From Anaeromyces robustus (Eukaryota > Neocallimastigomycota > Neocallimastigomycetes > Neocallimastigales > Neocallimastigaceae): 26,987 nt of DNA. Within the stretch, counting starts at the first letter, position 1; every line of letters begins with the position of its first letter. Made by a program: the position numbers and the translations under genes. The notes below the pieces were generated by a model. That model had not been told where the DNA came from. It did not search any database and was given only the letters and a program-made list of their open reading frames with translations. The stretch spans positions 1 through 26,987 of the forward strand of contig MCFG01000583.1 of the NCBI GenBank assembly GCA_002104895.1, written 5' to 3'. Shown piece by piece: positions 1-10,330 of the stretch.

Positions 1-176
1 TTAAATCCATCCTTTCCATTACCAATTTTAAGTCATGTCATTTTAATATCATATCATAATTTTTACCTAATTTTATTTTATTTTATCCATATTCATACTT
101 AATATGGATAAAATAAAATAAAAAAAAATAAAAAAAAAAGAAAAAATAATATATATAGTATTATATATATATTATT

Positions 177-312
177 TATTATATAGATTTATATATTTTA
201 AATTTAAGACTTTAATCTATTATAAAAAAAACGATTAATACAAATATTATATAGATTTATATATTTTAAATTTAAGACTTTAATCTATTATAAAAAAAAC
301 GATTAATACAAA
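177..312. repeat. Perfect 68-bp tandem duplication (2 copies)
   Basis: Copies at 177-244 and 245-312 are identical by eye. Each contains the landmarks ATATAGATTTATATATT, TTTAAGACTTTAATC and AACGATTAATAC. The unit is more complex than the microsatellites around it, so this is a recent segmental tandem duplication rather than simple slippage. Confidence 0.9.
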
Positions 313-593
313 TATTATATAATAATATATTATTATCTTTAATTAATATATAATTTATATTCTATAGAATTATTTTATTTTAGATTATTCCATAATAGAG
401 ATTTAATAAATCTATATCTTAATTAGGTAAGTAAAATATTTTAATATTTAATATTTAAAAAAAAAAAAAAAAGTATTATTAAGGTAAGTTTATTATTAAA
501 TATTTATAAACTAAATAATATTTTAAAAATTAATGTATAATTTTTTGTTAATAATAAAAATTGTAATAATATGTAATAATAATAAAAATAATA

Positions 594-594
594 A

Positions 595-625
<31 letters not shown>

Positions 626-637
626 TAAAAATAAAAA
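594..637. repeat. (AAAAAT)n-type microsatellite
   Basis: Runs of AATAAA/AAAAAT hexamers. On the minus strand they give a Phe-Ile dipeptide open frame, which is an artefact of the repeat. Confidence 0.8.
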
Positions 638-1022
638 TACTTGTCTCATCTTTACCTATCTTTTTATTTTTCTTTTTTTTATTTTTTATTTTTTTTTTTT
701 TTTTCATTTTTTTTTTAATTTATTTATCGATGATTGGGAATTTTGGGATATTGGGATAAATCTTAAAAAAAAAAAAAAAATTATTTTGAAATAATGGTTG
801 TTGTTGTTATTGCTATTGTTGTTATAGTTGTTGTTATATACCTTTCTAAAAAAGAAAAAAAAAAGTTACTTATGTGAAATTCCGTGAATCAAGGATAAAT
901 AACTATATAAATAAATATAAATATAAATAAATATTTATAAAATATTTATATGTAAATATTTATTTATATATATATAATTTTTATATTATATGGATACGGT
1001 TGAAAAAAGTATGAAAAATAAC

Positions 1023-1094
1023 TGGAGATATCGGGGATCGAACCCGAGGCTTCTTGCATGCAAAGCAAGCACTCTACCACTGAGTTATATCCCC
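1023..1094 (-). tRNA. tRNA-Ala(TGC): tRNA-Ala (anticodon TGC)
   Basis: The minus strand folds as a complete 72-nt tRNA with no intron. The acceptor stem GGGGATA pairs with TATCTCC (one G-T wobble), followed by discriminator A. The D arm begins ACTCAGTGGTAGAGT. The anticodon stem CTTGC/GCAAG closes the loop TTTGCAT, giving anticodon TGC (plus-strand bases 1060-1062), which reads Ala GCA and, by wobble, other GCN codons. The T arm has the GGGTTCGATCCC B-box. CCA is not encoded, as expected for a eukaryotic nuclear gene. Confidence 0.97.
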
Positions 1095-2691
1095 AGCTCT
1101 TACAAAAAAAAACAATTATACTATAAATATTTTATATTTCTGAAACCATATTTTTAAACCTTTTTATTCTTGATTTAATTCAATTCTAAGTTAAATTTCT
1201 TAATAGTATTTTTATTACTATTAACATATTTATTATTTTTACTAAAAAAAATTAATTTTTTTTATTATTATCAATATTTCATGAATAATATTATAGATCG
1301 ATCATAAAATTTTTTTATAATTTATAATTATTCTTATATAAATCATTTTTTCTGGTAAAAAGTTAAATTATTAATTATTTTATTAATATATTTTTTTAAT
1401 ATATTATAATTAATTTTAATATATAGTTTATTAATTAAAATATTAAATATTAACAATAAATTTTTAATAATACATATTAATTTGATTTATAATAATAGCT
1501 TATAATAATAAATTTTATAGATAATAAATATTAATTCTCATAACACTTTATTATTAATATTTGTATTAATAATATTAAGAATAATGAAAAAAAAAAAAAA
1601 TAGTGAATAATAATTATAAAATTAATAATAATAATAATTAGATTATAATTATATAAATAATAATAATTAAATAGAATAAAATAAAAAAAAAAGATCATGA
1701 ACGGAGCTTCCAATTAGCAAATCACAGTGAAAAAAGAAAATTTTCGTATTTATTAAGTTATAAATATATTTTTTGTATTTTTAAATATTTTCATAAATTA
1801 TTTTTAATTATAATTTATTTGTTAGTTCAAACCCTTTAAATATCTTTTAAAAATTAATAAAAGATTATTGTTTTAAAAGTAAAAGTAATTAAAAATAAAA
1901 AATAATAATATTCAATTTTTTTTTTTTAAATCTCTCTTTTTATATTTATTATTCTTTTTTTTTTTTTAAAAAAATATAAAATTATTTTTATTTAATTTTT
2001 ATAAAAGAAAAAAAAAATTATCATTTATAAAGATTGGATAAATTATTTTTATTTTATTTTATATTCTATATTTTATATTTTATATTCTATATTTTATATT
2101 TTATATTTTATATTTTATATTTTATATTTTATATTTTATATTTTATATTTTATATTTTATATTTTATATTTTATATTTTATATTTTATATTTTATATTTT
2201 ATATATATTTAGTTTTTTATATTAATTTCTTTTTTTTTTTTTATTATTATTATTTATTACATCTTTTATTATTATTTAATAAATAAATATATGAAATATC
2301 TGAAATAAAAAATTAAAATATTAAAATATTAATACATATTTTTAAATGTTTTTATGTTTGTAAAAGGTATAAAAAATTATTTAAATTTTTTTTTTTAGAT
2401 AGATTAAACAAGGTATAAAAAGTTATTTAAATTTTTTTTATTAAATAGGATTAAATAATTTTTACTTTTATATATATTTAAAAAAAATATAATTATGGAA
2501 AAAAAAATATTATTTTTTGTATTTATTTATATAAATTAGATATAAGTTAAAATAATAACCTTTAGATTTAATCTATGAAAAAATCACTTTTTTTTTTTGT
2601 TTAAAATTTTATTTATTTGTTGATTAATATATTACCTTTTTAATTCTTTTTTTTTTTTTTTTTTTATTTTTATTTATATTTTATTTTTTTT
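1095..2691. other. AT-rich intergenic region, no gene seen
   Basis: A/T low complexity between tRNA-Ala and the 3' end of the first MATE gene. Its only ordered structure is the heptamer array at 2061-2204. A short less AT-rich patch near 1693-1730 opens a minus-strand frame of 60 codons that soon becomes Tyr/Ile/Phe-rich; I do not regard it as a gene. Confidence 0.6.
2061..2204. repeat. (ATTTTAT)n heptamer array
   Basis: About 20 units of a 7-base repeat. The first few units carry TATTCTAT variants and the rest are nearly perfect. Because 7 is not a multiple of 3, translation gives a 7-residue periodic peptide (YFIFYIL) over a 21-base period, which explains the long plus-strand open frame at 2034-2225; it is not a gene. 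Confidence 0.9.
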
Positions 2692-4026
2692 TTAGAAATA
2701 TTGATATTTTTTCCTATTTAATAAAAATAAAATTAAAGTAACTATTAAGGTAATACTTTCTGCTACTGAAACTGCCATCCAAATACCATTTAAACCAAAG
2801 AATATAGGTAATATAAATATCATGGTAGTTTCAAATATTATAGTTCTAGAAACTGAAATAATAGCAGATACAATTCCATTATTTAAACTAGTAAATATTG
2901 AAGAACCATAAACATTATAACCAGTAATAAGAAATATAATAGAATAAATTCTTACAGCAGTAAGGGACATATCATATAATTCTTGATCATAACCAACAAA
3001 AATTTTTGTTAAAAAGGAGGATGTGATTTCAGCTAATCCAAAAAGAATAAGAGAAGAAATAAAAATAATAATTAATCCTCTTTTAAATAAATTTTTTAAT
3101 TCATCTATATTTTTTGCACCATAATGGAAACTAACAATTGGTGCAGAACCATTAGAATAACCTGAAAAAAAACATTCAAAAACATAACAAACATATTGAA
3201 TAATTCCATAGGCTACAATACCTCCTGATCCTACCATTCTTAATAATTGATAATTATATAATGTATTTACAATAGAAAGGGATATTAACATCATCATTTC
3301 TGATAAACCATTTAAACAGGCTTTCCAAATAGGTTTAATTTCTAATTTAGTTTTTATGAGATGATAATGAGTTCCATTATCCTTATACATAAAAAATATT
3401 AATGGTACTAAACCACCAATACATTGACTTATACCAGTAGCAAAAGCTGCTCCTTTAATACCTAATTTAAATACAAATATTAATAGGAAATCAAGAAACA
3501 TATTTGTTACACCAGCCATAACTGTTATTATTAATCCAAATTTTGGTCTTTCCGCGGCTACTAAAAAACTTTGAAAAGTTTTTTGTAAAATAAAAGCCGT
3601 TATAGTGAAAAGTAAAATATTTCCATAAATAATACCATATTCTAAAACATTATCTTTTGCACCAATTAATACAGATATTGGTCTTAGTAGAAAACGACCT
3701 ATTATTGAAATAATAATACCCATTAAAATATCAAAATAAATAAGTATTGAAAAATATTTATTGGCTTTTTCCTTTTTATCTTCCCCTAAAGTTTTTGATA
3801 CTAAAGCACTTCCACCTGATCCTACCATATACCCTATACCTGTAAATACCATAATAATTGGCCATACTATATTAACGGCTGCTAATGCATCACTTCCAGC
3901 AAAATTTGATATAAATATACCATCCACAATACTATATAATGAATTAAAAATCATCATAATAATGGTTGGAAATGTAAATTTTAATAATTTTTTATAATTA
4001 AAATGTTCGGATAGTTTTATTGCCAT
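2692..4026 (-). CDS. MATE-family multidrug efflux transporter, MepA-like (copy A)
   Basis: A 444-residue polytopic membrane protein in one exon. MATE transporters export cationic drugs and metabolites in exchange for H+ or Na+ using two six-helix lobes (12 helices). Seen here: a short N-terminus (MAIKLSEHF), then hydrophobic segments along the whole length, the N-lobe pattern with IVDGIFISNFAG near residues 33-44 and SGGSALVSKTLG near 69-80, a mid-protein loop, and a C-lobe with YSNGSAPIVSFHYGAKN near 285-301. The length is normal for bacterial MATE proteins and shorter than typical fungal ones. The sequence resembles Firmicutes-type MepA/NorM relatives more than eukaryotic Erc1-like proteins, which suggests acquisition from bacteria followed by AT-rich codon adaptation. 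The start is the only in-frame ATG before the A/T leader. It is about three quarters identical to the neighbouring copy. Substrate unknown. Confidence 0.93.
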   Translation of the reverse strand: MAIKLSEHFNYKKLLKFTFPTIIMMIFNSLYSIVDGIFISNFAGSDALAAVNIVWPIIMVFTGIGYMVGSGGSALVSKTLGEDKKEKANKYFSILIYFDILMGIIISIIGRFLLRPISVLIGAKDNVLEYGIIYGNILLFTITAFILQKTFQSFLVAAERPKFGLIITVMAGVTNMFLDFLLIFVFKLGIKGAAFATGISQCIGGLVPLIFFMYKDNGTHYHLIKTKLEIKPIWKACLNGLSEMMMLISLSIVNTLYNYQLLRMVGSGGIVAYGIIQYVCYVFECFFSGYSNGSAPIVSFHYGAKNIDELKNLFKRGLIIIFISSLILFGLAEITSSFLTKIFVGYDQELYDMSLTAVRIYSIIFLITGYNVYGSSIFTSLNNGIVSAIISVSRTIIFETTMIFILPIFFGLNGIWMAVSVAESITLIVTLILFLLNRKKYQYF

Positions 4027-5389
4027 TTTTTTTTATTAATTTATATATATATATAGTTAAAAGAAAAAAAAACCTTTTTATTTTTATAATATATATAAGT
4101 TATGATATATATTGCGAATGAATTTCAAAATTATTTTTTAAATTATTTTTAATTGAAAATTTAATTTCAAAAATTGAAAATTTAATTTAAAATTTTATAA
4201 TTATTATTAATTATTTAAAATAATTATATAATATTCAAATATATTATATTATATTATATTATGTGTATTATATTATTTGTATTATATTATATGAATTATA
4301 AACATATTTCTTTTTTTCTGTTAACATAGTTTTCTGTTATTTGAAAGAGTTTAAACTTTTTAATTATTTATATTTAATTATTTATATTTAATTATTTATA
4401 TATTTAATAGTTATTTTTATCTTTTTATAAAATATTTTAAAAAAAAATTTTTTTGCAGTTTTGTTTAATTTTATTGTATACATAATTTTACATTAATATA
4501 CATTAACAAATTAATATATCTTAAAAAATTTTTTTTTTGTGTAACATTTTTATTATTATATATATTTTTTTTTTTTTTTTTAATTAGGATAAAATATATT
4601 TTTCCTTTCTTTTTTTTTTTTTTTTTAGTTGTTTTTTTTTATTTTAATTTTGTTTTATTTTAATTTTATTTTATTTTATTTTATTTTTATTTTATTTTTT
4701 ATTATATTTTTTTTATTAAATTTTATTTTATATTATTTTATTTTATTTTTTTTTTATTTTATTAATTTATTTTTTTTTTTTTTATTATTTTAATTTTGTT
4801 TTAGTAATTCGACTTAAAAGAATAATATTTAAAAGAAATGATATTGCTGTAGAAAAGGGTATAATTTGTATACTATTTATAATTTATTTATTATTAATAT
4901 TTTATATATAAATATTAATAATAAATAAATTAATAATAAAAAAATAAGTAAACGTGATTATAAATAAAAAAAATAATTATACATTTAAGTAATAACTTAG
5001 TTAAAAATTAACAATATAAAAAATTTAATTAAATAACTAAAAAAAAAAATAAATAAATAAATGTAATATTTTGATTAATATTTTTTTAAATATTAATTAT
5101 ATAATAATTTTTCCCCTTTTTTTTTCTTCTTCTTCATATTAATAAATATTTTTGTTGAAATAGAAATAAAAAAATTATTTCTCCAATTATATATATATAA
5201 AGTATATATATATATATATGTGTGTGTGTGGTGTGTGTGTGTGGTGTGTGTGTGGTGTGTGTTTACTATTATCAATATTTCTATGGCTGTTTTTCTTTTT
5301 ACTTACTTATTTGAATAGAAAAAATATTTTAATCATTACTTCCTTTTTTTTTAAAATTTTTATTTTATTTTATTTTTATTTTATTTTAT
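4027..5389. other. Intergenic region between the tandem MATE genes
   Basis: About 1.36 kb of A/T-rich DNA. It holds the presumed promoter of copy A (next to 4027) and the terminator region of copy B. It also contains TA-rich and T-rich tracts, a TA/TG microsatellite near 5190-5263, and no credible gene. A patch at 4801-4870 is slightly less AT-rich but has no usable open frame. Confidence 0.6.
5190..5263. repeat. (TA)n followed by (TG)n microsatellite
   Basis: A TATATA run passes directly into TGTGTG interrupted three times by GG (GTGGTG). It gives open frames on both strands (Tyr-Ile and Cys-Val type) that are repeat artefacts. Confidence 0.85.
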
Positions 5390-6721
5390 TTAGAAGTAAC
5401 GATATTTCTTTCTATTTAATATAAGTAAAGTAAATGTAACCAATAAGGTGATTCCTTCAGCTACTGAAACAGCCATCCAAATACCATAAATACCGAAAAT
5501 AAGTGGTAATACAAAAATCATCGTAGTTTCAAAAATTAAAGTTCTGGATAAAGAAATAACAGCTGAAACAATACCATTATTTAAACCAGTAAATAAGGAT
5601 GAAGCAAATATATTATATCCTGTAATAAGAAATAGAATAGAATATATTCTTACAGCTGGAACAGACATATTATATAATTCTTCATCATAACCAACAAATA
5701 TTCTTGTTAAAAATGGGGCTAAAATTTCTGCAGAACTAAAAAGAAGAATAGAAGATAAAAAAACAATAACAATTCCTCTTTTAAATAAATTTTTTAATTC
5801 ATCTGTATTTTTTGCCCCAAAATGGAAACTAATAATAGGAGCAGAACCATTTGAATAACCAGTGAAAAAACATTCAAAAGTATAACAAACATATTGAATA
5901 ATACCATAGGCTACAATACCACTTGATCCAGTAATTCTCATTAATTGATAATTATAAAGAGTATTGACAATGGAAAGAGACATCATCATCATCATTTCAG
6001 ATAAACCATTTAAACATGCTTTTCCAATAGGTTTCATTTCAAAACTAGTTTTAATAAGACGAAATTGTGTACCATTATCACACATGAAAAATACTAATGG
6101 TACTAAACCTCCAACACATTGACTTAAACCTGTAGCAATAGCAGCTCCAACAATACCCATTTTTAATACATAAATTAATATGAAATCAAAAATCATATTA
6201 GTTATTCCAGCAATAACGGTAATAATTAAACCTAATTTTGGTCTTTCAGCAGCAACTAAAAAACTTTGAAAAGTTTTTTGAAGAATATAAGGAGTTAATG
6301 GAATAAGTAAAATTTTTCCATAAGTTACTCCATATTCTAAAATATCACCTTCAGCACCAATTAATTCAGCTATTGGTCTTATAATAAAGTAACCTCCAAT
6401 TGAAATGATAATACCCATTACAATATCAAAATAAAGAAGCATTGAAAAATATCTATTAGCAGTTTCTTTCTCTTTTTCACCTAATTTTTTAGAAACTAAA
6501 GCACTTCCACCAGTACCTATCATATATCCTAAAGCACTAAATACCATAATAAGAGGCCATACAATATTGACAGCAGCAAAAGCATCACTACCAGCAAAAT
6601 TTGAAACAAAAATACCATCAACAATACCATATAATGAATTAAAAATCATCATAATAATGGTTGGAAAGGTAAATTTTAATAATTTTGTATATCCAAAATG
6701 CTCTGATAATTTAATTCCCAT
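5390..6721 (-). CDS. MATE-family multidrug efflux transporter, MepA-like (copy B)
   Basis: A 443-residue, single-exon, 12-helix MATE transporter, collinear with the gene at 2692-4026 and roughly 75 percent identical, with a single one-residue gap in the central loop (copy A has YKDNGT where copy B has C-DNGT). Seen here: IVDGIFVSNFAG near residues 33-44, TGGSALVSKKLG near 69-80, FQSFLVAAERPKLGLIITV in the N-lobe, and YSNGSAPIISFHFGAKN in the C-lobe. The two copies have the same orientation and no sign of decay, so they are a tandem duplication retained under selection and divergent enough to be old. Upstream DNA is T-rich with no recognisable promoter. Bacterial ancestry is inferred from family resemblance and the absence of introns. 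Confidence 0.93.
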   Translation of the reverse strand: MGIKLSEHFGYTKLLKFTFPTIIMMIFNSLYGIVDGIFVSNFAGSDAFAAVNIVWPLIMVFSALGYMIGTGGSALVSKKLGEKEKETANRYFSMLLYFDIVMGIIISIGGYFIIRPIAELIGAEGDILEYGVTYGKILLIPLTPYILQKTFQSFLVAAERPKLGLIITVIAGITNMIFDFILIYVLKMGIVGAAIATGLSQCVGGLVPLVFFMCDNGTQFRLIKTSFEMKPIGKACLNGLSEMMMMMSLSIVNTLYNYQLMRITGSSGIVAYGIIQYVCYTFECFFTGYSNGSAPIISFHFGAKNTDELKNLFKRGIVIVFLSSILLFSSAEILAPFLTRIFVGYDEELYNMSVPAVRIYSILFLITGYNIFASSLFTGLNNGIVSAVISLSRTLIFETTMIFVLPLIFGIYGIWMAVSVAEGITLLVTFTLLILNRKKYRYF

Positions 6722-9591
6722 TTTTTTTTTATGTTTTTTTAATTATTATAATTATCCTTTTAATTATCTTTCTTTTACTTCAATTTATAATAAATATTAT
6801 TATTTATTATATATAATAATACTTTTATTATATATTAAATTTGGTTTTATTATTACTTTATCATATTTTTTTAAAAAAAAAGAAGAAATTATTTTGTTTT
6901 TATAGGAAAAAAAAATTTTTTTTTCTTTAAATTTTAAAATTAAAAAATGTGGAAAAATAATAATTTAAAAAAAACTATTATTATTATTATTATATATTAC
7001 ACAATAAAAAAAAAAAAAAAAAAAACTAAAATTAAAAAAAAAAAAAAAAAAAAGAATATTGTGGAAAATGATAAAAAAAATTTTTTTAATTTTATTAAAT
7101 ATGACAAAGCTTAAAAAATATATATTAAATTAAATTAAATCATTTGTTTAATAATTTAACTTTAAAGTATTAGACATTTATTTTTATTTTCAGTTGTAAA
7201 TGTATTTCTTTTTATTAAAATGATATATTTACTGATATAAGCATTTATACATAATTTAATAGTATATATAATATATATAAAAAAAAATATGATATATTAT
7301 TTATTGAATAATAACTAACTAATGAACTATTAATTATTATATTTAATTTAATTAATATTATGATTTATGAGACACTTTTTTCAATTGGATTTATAATTGA
7401 AATATACTTCCAGTATATTTATAATTAATTCTTATTATTTTTTTTATATTATTTATAATATAAAATATTTTATATTTATAATTTATAGAATAATATATTA
7501 TTTAGTATTAGTAGTGATTTGCTTTTTTTTTTGTGTGGATTGTTTGTTTAATTTGTTTTGTGTAAGTACAAAATATAAATATATTTTTATTTTTTTTTTT
7601 TTTTTCATTTTTAATAAAAAATGCAACTACAAATTTATTAATAATGAGAATATAAAGATAATATATATGAAATTATATTAAATTATATTACATTCATATA
7701 TATTTTATATTAGTTTTTTTTTTAATTATTTATTAATTTATACAATATAATATAAAATAAAATAAAAAAAAAATTATATATAAATAAATGAATAAATAAG
7801 TAAATAAATAAATAAATAAATTATTTTATTATTGTTGAAAAAGGGATATTTAATTTATTTTTTTTATTTTGAATATTTAAAATTTAAAACTCCTTGAACT
7901 TTTATTATTTTTTTTTCAATTAAATATAAATAAATATGGAAATATTAAAAAATTATACTAATTTATATATTTATATATATATATATTTTTATTTTTTAAC
8001 TTTTATTATATTGTTACTATTATATGTATATATTGACAAATTAATAATATTTAGTATATTATTATTAAACTTAAAAAACAAAAAAAAAAAAAAAAAAAAA
8101 AAGTAAAAAAGCCTTTCTTACTAATGTGAATTTAAAAACTATTTATGATAATAATGATATTATAATTCTGCATTATAAAATATTAATAATAAATAATATT
8201 AATAATTAATAAATAATAATAATAAATAAATAATAATAATTTTTTTTTTGTTCTAGTTTTTATTTTTTTGTATTTAATTAATTAATTATTTTTTTTGCAT
8301 TATATTAAATATTGCAAAAAATAGTGATTAAAAAATTGGTCAAAAAATTTCTTTTTTTTCTTTTTTTTCTTTTTTATTTTTGATTGCATATGAAAAAAAA
8401 AAATAAAAAATTATTATGAAATTATTAAATTTTCATAATTTAACATTCTATTCCAAATAATAGAAATTTTATTGATATAATTTATAATTTATTATATTTA
8501 TTTATTTATTAAAAATAATTTATTTATTAATAAAATGAAATAATAAGTAATAAATAATTAATGAAAAATTAAATAATAAGTAATTTAATAAAAAAGTGTT
8601 CAATCATTTAAAATTAGTAATAATAATAACTTATAAGTTAATAATAATAATAATAATTAACATATTAATTAAATAACTAAAATAAATTTCTAAAAACTAT
8701 AATTATTAAATATAATAATTAAATAATAACTTGTAATAATAAATTCATATAAAATGCAGTTTTTTTAATTCATAGTTAAATTTATTTTTATTTAGTAATT
8801 AATAATTCCTTATTTAGACTTTTTTAATATTTTAATATTTTAATATATCATTTATACAATATTCTATAAAAATAAAAATCATTCATTCACAATACATAAA
8901 CTACTCTTTTTTAATATAACATTTAAAATTATAGCATTTTATAAAAGAATATTTTAAATATACTTCTTATTATTAATTATAATTAATATATATTTATAGA
9001 TTTTTTTATATAAAAACTATATATTACTATTTTCTATTAATTATTTCTTATTTACTGTAACAGATTGAAGTTGTTTTTAACTTTATTTTATGGAAAATTT
9101 AACACAAATAAAAAAAGTAAAAAAAAAAATGGAAAAAAAAAATTTTTTTTTCAACTGTAACAATGTGGCTGTTTTATATTTAATAATATTTAAATATTTT
9201 ATTTTATTAATGTGTCATCTAAAATTTATATTGTTTATAATTAAAAATTATTAATTTTTGTTTTTTTTTACCGCCCAATAAAAAATTAAATATTTAATTT
9301 ATTTTTGAATAGGTAATAAATTTTAATTAATAATAAAACAATCAGATTTAAATATAAAAATTATTAACTATGAATAATAATAAGAACTTTATTAATTAAT
9401 ATTTTATAGTAAAAAATATTTAACTGTTAAATAATAATAAATAATTATAAAAAAATAGAGTATAATAATATAAAGAAAAAAAAAATATTATGAAAATTAT
9501 CAAGGTAAATAAAAATAATATTATTAGTTTCAATTAGTTATTATTATTATTTTATCAATATTAATTATTGTTATTATTTCATAATAATATT

Positions 9592-9644
9592 AACTTTTTT
9601 TTTATAGCACACAATTCGTACAATAATAATAACAATAATTAATA

Positions 9645-9691
<47 letters not shown>

Positions 9692-9765
9692 TTTTATAGC
9701 ACCCAATTCGTACAATAATAATATAATTAATAATATTAATAATAAAATAATAACAATAATTAATA

Positions 9766-9803
<38 letters not shown>

Positions 9804-9835
9804 TTTTATAGCACCCAATTCGTACAATAATAATA
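9592..9835. repeat. Three-copy motif (ACTTTTTTTTATAGCACCCA...) spaced by AAT microsatellites
   Basis: A complex motif of about 37 bases, beginning AACTTTTTTTTATAGCAC and continuing CAATTCGTACAATAAT, occurs at about 9592, 9684 and 9796. Copy 1 has CACACAATTCG and copies 2 and 3 have CACCCAATTCG. The copies are separated by AAT/TAA trinucleotide runs of different length, giving spacings of 92 and 112 bases. Confidence 0.85.
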
Positions 9836-9959
9836 TCAATAATTAATAATATTAATAATAAAATAATAATAATAATAATAAATAATAATAAAAGATTAAA
9901 AACAATAAAATAAATAATTAATAAAATAATAAATTAACAAATAAACATTAATAAATAAA

Positions 9960-10030
9960 TGAAATAATAAATAAATAAATAAATTAATAAATTAATAAAT
10001 TAATAATAAATAAATAAATAAATAAAAAAA

Positions 10031-10117
<87 letters not shown>

Positions 10118-10122
10118 AAAAT
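9960..10122. repeat. (AAAT)n tetranucleotide microsatellite
   Basis: AAAT/TAAA tetranucleotides, imperfect before about 10028 and nearly perfect from there to 10122. Confidence 0.9.
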
Positions 10123-10330
10123 AAATTATGTAATAATATTTACCCTTAATTTAATTTATAGTTTAAAAATAAAGTTTATTAAAAAAGTATTATTCAAGTG
10201 AAATTCATTTTATTCTATTTTATTTTTATTTATTTACTTAAATAATAATAAAATTTTTCTAAAAAAAAACTTTTTATAATGTTAAATTTATAATTGTAAA
10301 ATAAGTCAATAATCATTAAATCACAAAAAA

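Larger units (their letters stand above)
1..1022. other. AT-rich intergenic region, no gene seen
   Basis: Almost entirely A/T with homopolymer runs. It holds a 68-bp tandem duplication (177-312), an AAAAAT-type hexamer array (about 594-637) and a short TGT/TTG-rich tract near 797-838. A small less AT-rich patch near 865-895 matches nothing I recognise. The open frames here are low-complexity Lys or Phe/Ile/Tyr strings and are not credible proteins. Confidence 0.7.
6722..10330. other. Long AT-rich intergenic region, no gene seen
   Basis: About 3.6 kb with no credible coding sequence. A plus-strand open frame at 7397-7681 is a Phe/Ile/Tyr string from A/T-rich DNA. Repeats are concentrated at 9592-10122 (an AAT/AAAT microsatellite with an embedded three-copy motif). 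The stretch just before 10331 is presumably the promoter of the CotH-like gene. Confidence 0.6.

Noticed and set aside
2034-2225. Plus-strand YFIFYIL periodic open frame
   Set aside because: Artefact of the ATTTTAT heptamer array.
5093-5424. His/Thr and Cys/Val-rich open frames on both strands
   Set aside because: Artefacts of the TA/TG microsatellite.
9592-10122. CRISPR array
   Set aside because: The repeated motif has only three copies with low-complexity spacers, and the host is eukaryotic.
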